Shown here: positions 5,664-9,360 of the stretch, in pieces
How the letters are laid out: every line of letters starts with the position of its first letter
Numbering within the stretch: the stretch's first letter is position 1
Assembly (NCBI GenBank): GCA_046728935.1
Contig: JBKPFS010000170.1
Span: forward strand, 1 to 9,360
Origin: DATAFO01 sp046728935
GTDB taxonomy: Bacteria; Actinomycetota; Thermoleophilia; Solirubrobacterales; 70-9
Direction: 5' to 3'
DNA: 9,360 nucleotides
Made by a program: the position numbers and the translations under genes
The notes under the pieces: model-generated
Databases searched by the model: none
Seen by the model: the letters and a program-made list of their open reading frames with translations, nothing else
What the model was told of the DNA's origin: nothing

Positions 5664-7655
5664 TTATCCGTCGGGTTGGAACACGGTCTGGATCACGGAC
5701 GCGAACTGGTTCGCGATCACCCGCGCCCGGTTGATCTCGGCGCGCGTCCACGGGCGCTCCAGGGTGCTGTACGCCTCGAGCAGGCCGAGCGACTCGCCGC
5801 GGGCGACGACCGGGACCATCAGCAGCGAACGCTGACCGAGCGCCAGCAGGAGGTCGGTCTCGGCGGGATCGCTTTCGGGATCATCGACGACCACCTGCAC
5901 CGCCTCATGGCCGGTGAGGACCCGCTCGGTGAGCGGGTAGCCGTCGGTGGTGAAGCGGGTCTGCCCCGCCACGTCGCCGGTCTCCGCGAGCGTCTGCACC
6001 ACACCCTCGTCGGGGATCCACTGCGAGAGGCAAACCTCCGAGGCCCGAAGCTCGGCGGCGATGATCGCCAGCGTTCCCTGGAGGTCCTCGCGAGATCGCG
6101 CTCCGGCAAGTCGCGCGGTCAGATGCACGAGCCGTCGATCGCTGGCCCCGAGCGCCTGGCCCTCGCTGGGGACCACGCGGAACGCCTCCGCCAGCGCCGC
6201 CCGGCAGACCTCCGAGGCCACGGGCGAGACCTCGGCCCACGGCGGCGCCGGCCGTCCGAGCACGTGACCCTGGCCCCACTGGACGTCGAGGTCGGCGAGG
6301 GCGGCGAGGTCGTCGAGACTCTCGATCCCCTCTGCACAGACCGTGGCACCGACATCGCGCGCGTACCAGACGAACGACTCCACCAGGGCCAGCCGCGCGG
6401 GATCGTCGTGGATCGCGCTGGTTAGGGCCCGATCGAGCTTCACGATGTCGGGCCGGATCCGCATCAGCTGCTTGAGCCCCGCGTGGCCCGCGCCGGCGTC
6501 GTCGATCGCCACCTGGGCGCCGCGCTCGCGAAGCTCGGCGACGGGTTGGGCGAGCGTGTTGTCGTCCGGGACGAACTCGTGCTCGGTGATCTCGATGACA
6601 AGCTCGTCGAGGTTCTCGGGCAGGGCTCGTTGGACCACGTCTGTGGAAAGGGCGGAGGGGCTGACGTTGAGCGCCAGATGGGTGCCCACCGGCCGGCCGA
6701 GCGGCTCGAGCGCGGAGCGAATCGCGGCGGCCTCGAGCTCGGGCCCCAGGCCGGAACCGTGGGCCTGGGCGAACCAGACGGCGGCGGAGCGGTTCGGGGC
6801 GCTCGGGAACCGAGCCAGCGCCTCGTAGCCGACGAGGCGCCCCGTGGCGAGCGCGACCACCGGCTGGAACACCGCTCGCACCGGCTCCGGATGATCGAGC
6901 AGCGCCGCGAGCTCGGCGCGATGGCCGTCCGACCACTCCTCCGGCCCGTGGTCCGGGTCGAAGCGACGGGTTCGACGCTTGCCGCCGCGCTTCGCCCAGT
7001 AGAGGGCGCTGTCCGCGAGCTGGTACAGGCTGGGACCGTCGTCGGCGTCGGTCGGGTAGGTGGCCATGCCGGCGGAGCAGGTGAGCTGGAAGCCGTGCAC
7101 CGGCACCGTCTCGAGCGCGTGGCGCGCCCGCTCGGCGACCTCGAACGCACGCTGCCCGTGGAGTCCGGGAAGGATCAAGGCGAACTCCTCTCCTCCGACC
7201 CTCGCGGCGTGGTCGTCGGGGCGGATCACGCGGCGAAGCTGCTTTCCGACGGCGCGCAGGACCTCGTCGCCGTAGGGGTGGCCGTGGGTGTCGTTTACCG
7301 CCTTGAAGTTGTCGAGGTCGAGCGTGATCAGCGTGACCGGCTGCCGCGCACGCCTCGCGCGCGCGATCTCGGCGCTGAGCAGCTCGTGGAAGCCGCGGTG
7401 ATTCGCGAGGTCGGTGAGCGCATCCGTCGCCGCGAGGCCGCGGAGCTGGCGCTGCTGACGCTGCACCACGCCCAGGAGGGAGAGCGCCGCGACGCCTCCC
7501 ATCCCGGCAATGACGAAGAGGGCCCAACCGTGACTTCCGAAGACGGCCACCGCGCCGGTCACCCAGAGCAGCGCGCAGCCAATCGCGACCGGGATCAACG
7601 CGGGCGGTTGGGCCCGGGTCGGAGCGTCGGATGTTCGGGGCCGTGGGGCTCGCAT
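5664..7655 (-). CDS. Membrane GGDEF-EAL protein with C-terminal GAF domain (c-di-GMP turnover)
   Basis: A 663-residue signalling enzyme expected to make and/or break cyclic di-GMP at the inner membrane. Two hydrophobic segments (about 19-41 and 44-64) form a hairpin anchor with almost no periplasmic sensor. GGDEF domain, about 76-232: DALTDLANHRGF, LDLDNFKAVND, an intact signature GGEEF (154-158), and an I-site RPDD (145-148) exactly five residues before it, so cyclase activity with product inhibition is plausible. EAL domain, about 258-485: Glu278-Ala-Leu, Asn330, Glu355, Asp385-Asp386, Lys406, Glu442 and Gln462 are all present, so phosphodiesterase activity is plausible; the usual DDFGTG loop reads DDAGAG. 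GAF domain, about 523-660, at the C-terminus. ATG 7655 has a GGGGGGAT tract about 10 bases upstream. It converges on mntH. The ligand of the GAF domain cannot be told. Confidence 0.92.
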   Translation of the reverse strand: MRAPRPRTSDAPTRAQPPALIPVAIGCALLWVTGAVAVFGSHGWALFVIAGMGGVAALSLLGVVQRQQRQLRGLAATDALTDLANHRGFHELLSAEIARARRARQPVTLITLDLDNFKAVNDTHGHPYGDEVLRAVGKQLRRVIRPDDHAARVGGEEFALILPGLHGQRAFEVAERARHALETVPVHGFQLTCSAGMATYPTDADDGPSLYQLADSALYWAKRGGKRRTRRFDPDHGPEEWSDGHRAELAALLDHPEPVRAVFQPVVALATGRLVGYEALARFPSAPNRSAAVWFAQAHGSGLGPELEAAAIRSALEPLGRPVGTHLALNVSPSALSTDVVQRALPENLDELVIEITEHEFVPDDNTLAQPVAELRERGAQVAIDDAGAGHAGLKQLMRIRPDIVKLDRALTSAIHDDPARLALVESFVWYARDVGATVCAEGIESLDDLAALADLDVQWGQGHVLGRPAPPWAEVSPVASEVCRAALAEAFRVVPSEGQALGASDRRLVHLTARLAGARSREDLQGTLAIIAAELRASEVCLSQWIPDEGVVQTLAETGDVAGQTRFTTDGYPLTERVLTGHEAVQVVVDDPESDPAETDLLLALGQRSLLMVPVVARGESLGLLEAYSTLERPWTRAEINRARVIANQFASVIQTVFQPDG

Positions 7656-7771
7656 GCGACTCGCAATCCCCCCAATGTGGGTTAAATCGGCGGCGGGCGC
7701 GCCTGGCTTGAGCAGCGCCGACGCCCAGCCGGCGCCGGTTTCCCCACGGGCCCTGGAGTAGGCTCCGGCGG
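7656..7771. other. Divergent intergenic spacer between the GGDEF-EAL and 120-residue genes
   Basis: 116 bp without coding potential. It holds the purine tract before the GGDEF-EAL start (minus strand, 7673-7666) and the TAGGCT element of the plus-strand gene. I see no operator-like dyad or riboswitch-like structure here. Confidence 0.6.
7759..7764 (+). promoter_or_regulatory. -10 element TAGGCT of the 120-residue gene
   Basis: TAGGCT fits TAnnnT and lies exactly seven bases before ATG 7772, which predicts a leaderless transcript and supports this start. No -35 consensus is visible. Confidence 0.45.
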
Positions 7772-8134
7772 ATGGCGCTGGCGGACGATTTCCAGGCGAT
7801 CCTCGACTCGCTGCCGAGCGACTGGACCGACATCGTCTTTGACCTGCGGCTCGAGGACGAGAGCCAGTACGTGGATGCCGCCGTGCTGCTCTCGCAGGTG
7901 AACGCGCAGCCGTTCTCGCGGTCGGATTGGCACTTCCGCGTGAACGTGGCCCACAGCTTCGGGCACGCCGCCGCCGCGGAGACCGTGCTCGGCACCCTGC
8001 GATTGCTCGACGAGGAGGGGATCGGGGGCGAGCTCGTGCTGCGCGACGTCCGCGAGGGCCGCGCCGAGGTCGTCCAGATGTGGGGTCGCCCGGAGTCGGT
8101 CCGGCGCGAGTTCCGCGCCAGGCGAAGCCTCTGA
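7772..8134 (+). CDS. Hypothetical protein, 120 residues
   Basis: I do not recognise this protein. It is soluble and acidic at the N-terminus with a basic C-terminal tail (RREFRARRSL). It has no Cys, no signal peptide and no membrane segment. The pattern alternates helix and strand: a helical start (DDFQAILDSLP), strands DIVFDLRL and WHFRVNVAH, an Ala-rich helix AAAAETVLGTLRLLDEEG, then strands GELVLRD and AEVVQMW. This suggests one small alpha/beta domain. GC-rich third positions match neighbouring genes, and a -10-like element sits seven bases before the ATG, so the gene is likely real. It is divergent from the GGDEF-EAL gene and convergent with the substrate-binding protein gene, so no operon partner hints at function. 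Confidence 0.7.
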   Translation: MALADDFQAILDSLPSDWTDIVFDLRLEDESQYVDAAVLLSQVNAQPFSRSDWHFRVNVAHSFGHAAAAETVLGTLRLLDEEGIGGELVLRDVREGRAEVVQMWGRPESVRREFRARRSL

Positions 8135-8140
8135 CAAGGG

Positions 8141-8197
8141 CGGCGGCTCTTACCCGGCGCTTCGGGACCGTCCGTGGCGCGCGCGTCAGAGCCGCCG
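8141..8197. terminator. Long inverted repeat between convergent genes
   Basis: Perfect 10-base arms CGGCGGCTCT (8141-8150) and AGAGCCGCCG (8188-8197) enclose 37 bases, within which CCCG/CGGG (8153-8166) can form an inner hairpin. It fills most of the spacer between two facing stop codons (8134 and 8211). A bidirectional, Rho-assisted or hairpin terminator is the simplest reading; there is no T-run. Confidence 0.5.
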
Positions 8198-8210
8198 GTC
8201 TGGGGAGGGT

Positions 8211-9191
8211 CTACAGGCTCGGGAACGCCTCGTCCACGTTGGGCGGCCGGTCGAGGATCCCGTGCTGGGCGTCCCAGCGCGCCCAGGCGCGGAGCTCGGA
8301 ACGCTGGAACCGACCGGGGGGCTCGAAGGCGTGCAAGCTCATCAGGGCGTCGAGCTGGTTTCGCTGCGCGTCTCGATCGAGCCCGGACGTCGCGGCAAGC
8401 AGGTCCGAGAGGCTCGTGCCCTGGCCCTCGCCGGTGCGGTAATTGGAGACCGCGAACGAGTAGCCGCGCGCGGTCGCCTCGGCCATTGAGCGCACGAGGC
8501 CGGGGTCGGCGTCGAGCAGCTCGCGCGAGGTCGTGAGCACCAACTCGGGATAGCGGGGGGCGCCGTAGTCGTCCACGCGAAACGCTCCCGTCGGGATGCC
8601 GCGCCGCTTGAGCTCGACCCACTCCGCGTTCCAGAACCCGGTCGCGGCGTCGACCCGCCCGGCGGCCAGCGAGGCCACCGCGTTGAAGCCGATCGTGACG
8701 CGGTGCACGGCGTCGGGATCGGCGCCGTCCGCCTCGAGCACGGAGTCGAGCACCGCGTCGTCGGAGGGGAGCCCGGTCACCCCGGCGCTCTTGCCCTCGA
8801 GGTCGGCGGGCCGGCGAACCTCTTCGGCGTCCACCAGCACCGACGCCAGCGGCCGCTGGACGATCGGCTCGATCCCGACGACGTCGAGGCCCTGCTCGCG
8901 CGCGATGCCCAGGTCGTGGATGTCGAGGATCGCGAAGTCGGCGCGCTCCGCCTCGAGGAGCTTCGGGGCGTCCGTGGAGGCCGAGGGCTCCTGGACGTCG
9001 AGCGCGATGCCGGCCTCCCGGTAATAGCCGCGGCGCAGCGCCGAGTAGATCCCCGCGTGAACGGCGTTGGGCTGGAAGTCGAGCACCAGCGTCGCCTCCC
9101 GAGGGGCGCCCGGTTCAGCGCCGTCCCCGCCGCAAGCGGCCGTGGCCGCGGCGACGAGGACGGCCGCCAGCAGCGCGGCCAACGGCCTCAT
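8211..9191 (-). CDS. ThiY/NMT1-type ABC transporter substrate-binding lipoprotein
   Basis: A 326-residue lipoprotein that should capture a small ligand outside the membrane for an ABC importer. The signal peptide runs from M1 through a hydrophobic core to Cys20 (ATAAC lipobox), followed by a Gly/Pro linker. The mature domain opens with the family hallmark LVLDFQPNAVHAGIY (Asp38, Pro41, Asn42, His45, Tyr49), then RRGYYREAGIALDV, LLEAERADFAILD, QRPLASVLV, GKSAGVTGLPSDDAVLD and AAGRVDAATGFWNAEW. This is the NMT1/THI5-like fold; known members bind thiamine pyrimidine precursors (ThiY) or riboflavin (RibY), so the ligand here is open. The frame extends upstream to 9344 but that part overlaps ppa, and ATG 9191 starts a perfect signal peptide. 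TACGCT lies eight bases before the ATG, with no Shine-Dalgarno sequence. No permease or ATPase gene is adjacent. Confidence 0.88.
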   Translation of the reverse strand: MRPLAALLAAVLVAAATAACGGDGAEPGAPREATLVLDFQPNAVHAGIYSALRRGYYREAGIALDVQEPSASTDAPKLLEAERADFAILDIHDLGIAREQGLDVVGIEPIVQRPLASVLVDAEEVRRPADLEGKSAGVTGLPSDDAVLDSVLEADGADPDAVHRVTIGFNAVASLAAGRVDAATGFWNAEWVELKRRGIPTGAFRVDDYGAPRYPELVLTTSRELLDADPGLVRSMAEATARGYSFAVSNYRTGEGQGTSLSDLLAATSGLDRDAQRNQLDALMSLHAFEPPGRFQRSELRAWARWDAQHGILDRPPNVDEAFPSL

Positions 9192-9199
9192 CCGGGCGC

Positions 9200-9205
9200 A
9201 GCGTA
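9200..9205 (-). promoter_or_regulatory. -10 element TACGCT of the substrate-binding protein gene
   Basis: TACGCT (minus strand) fits TAnnnT and ends eight bases before ATG 9191, predicting a leaderless transcript. It is only 5 bp from the oppositely directed ppa -10 element. Confidence 0.45.
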
Positions 9206-9210
9206 TGCCA

Positions 9211-9216
9211 TAGCCT
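9211..9216 (+). promoter_or_regulatory. ppa: -10 element TAGCCT of ppa
   Basis: TAGCCT fits TAnnnT and is followed by exactly seven bases and then ATG 9224, again predicting a leaderless transcript. No -35 or Shine-Dalgarno sequence is visible. Confidence 0.45.
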
Positions 9217-9223
9217 TGCGCTG

Positions 9224-9360
9224 ATGGCCGCGCCCGATCCCGGGGAGCTGCTCGCCTACGTCGAGATCCCGAAGGGGAGTCGCAACAAGTACGAGTACGA
9301 CGAGGGAATCGGGGAGTTGATCCTCGACCGCTTCCTCTCCTCATCGACGGTGTATCCGAC
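9224..9360 (+). CDS. ppa: Inorganic pyrophosphatase, family I, N-terminal fragment (cut by window edge)
   Basis: The cytoplasmic, Mg2+-dependent enzyme hydrolyses pyrophosphate to phosphate and so pulls biosynthetic reactions forward. Forty-five residues are visible. They contain the family pattern VEIPKGSRNKYEYDE (Glu14, Lys22, Glu24), then LDRFLSSSTVYP (Arg36). The Glu-Lys spacing of eight and the PKGSRNKYE wording match actinobacterial enzymes rather than Escherichia coli, which has a spacing of nine. Family members are about 160-180 residues, so about three quarters lies beyond the window. The start at ATG 9224 is supported by the TAGCCT element seven bases upstream. The gene is divergent from the substrate-binding protein gene with 32 bp between start codons. 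Confidence 0.93.
   Translation, partial: MAAPDPGELLAYVEIPKGSRNKYEYDEGIGELILDRFLSSSTVYP

Noticed and set aside
3863..5734. 623-codon plus-strand frame across mntR and mntH
   Set aside because: Arg-rich shadow in another frame of two firmly identified genes; no domain.
6483..7685. 400-codon plus-strand frame opposite the GGDEF-EAL gene
   Set aside because: Antisense shadow; the minus-strand protein has intact catalytic motifs.
5905..8622. Very long open frame (905 codons) on the minus strand, spanning the GGDEF-EAL gene and beyond
   Set aside because: It is an out-of-frame shadow of the GGDEF-EAL gene, extremely rich in Arg, Pro, Ala and Gly, crosses two intergenic spacers and a plus-strand gene, and has no recognisable domain. 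High GC removes stop codons.
9192..9344. Upstream extension of the substrate-binding protein to 9344
   Set aside because: It would overlap ppa in antisense and bury a perfect lipoprotein signal peptide that starts at 9191.
1..9360. Search for CRISPR arrays, tRNAs, insertion sequences, integrase or toxin-antitoxin genes
   Set aside because: No regularly spaced repeats, cloverleaf-like stretch, transposase motif or small paired genes were seen; the window looks like ordinary chromosomal backbone.

Overview
This window is about 70% GC, with genes packed tightly on both strands. It reads as a chromosomal piece of a high-GC, actinobacterium-like genome; Thermoleophilia/Solirubrobacterales is a plausible guess, not something the sequence proves. 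The reasons are an actinobacterial-style crotonyl-CoA carboxylase/reductase, a three-domain DtxR-family regulator, a pyrophosphatase N-terminus of the actinobacterial type, and many genes with a TAnnnT -10 element almost touching the start codon and no Shine-Dalgarno sequence (leaderless style). I see no mobile element, CRISPR array, tRNA or rRNA.

Layout. 1-662 (-): N-terminal half of a crotonyl-CoA carboxylase/reductase (ethylmalonyl-CoA pathway), running off the left edge. 712-1986 (+): a coiled-coil protein with a C-terminal DUF2130-like PD-(D/E)XK nuclease fold, function unknown. 1990-2406 (-): a small lipoprotein with a cupredoxin-like beta domain that has lost any copper ligands. 2458-3456 (-): a YgfZ/GcvT-like folate-binding protein of Fe-S cluster maintenance. 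3520-4239 (+) and 4236-5588 (+): a manganese-type DtxR regulator (MntR) overlapping an NRAMP Mn2+ transporter (MntH) by four bases. 5664-7655 (-): a membrane GGDEF-EAL-GAF cyclic-di-GMP enzyme. 7772-8134 (+): a 120-residue protein I do not recognise. 8211-9191 (-): a ThiY/NMT1-type substrate-binding lipoprotein with no permease beside it. 9224-end (+): the start of family I inorganic pyrophosphatase.

The most coherent unit is the 2.0-5.6 kb stretch. MntR and MntH form a self-contained Mn2+-uptake operon. An AT-rich dyad upstream of mntR lies between it and the divergent ygfZ gene. A 19-bp sequence matching the DtxR/IdeR iron-box consensus at 14 positions covers the -10 element of the lipoprotein gene behind ygfZ. 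This suggests a local metal-responsive group (Mn import, Fe-S maintenance, a surface lipoprotein). The binding sites are inferred by eye only.

The rest looks like unrelated housekeeping and signalling genes in convergent and divergent pairs. Convergent pairs are separated by hairpin-forming GC-rich spacers; divergent pairs share promoter regions as short as 32 bp.
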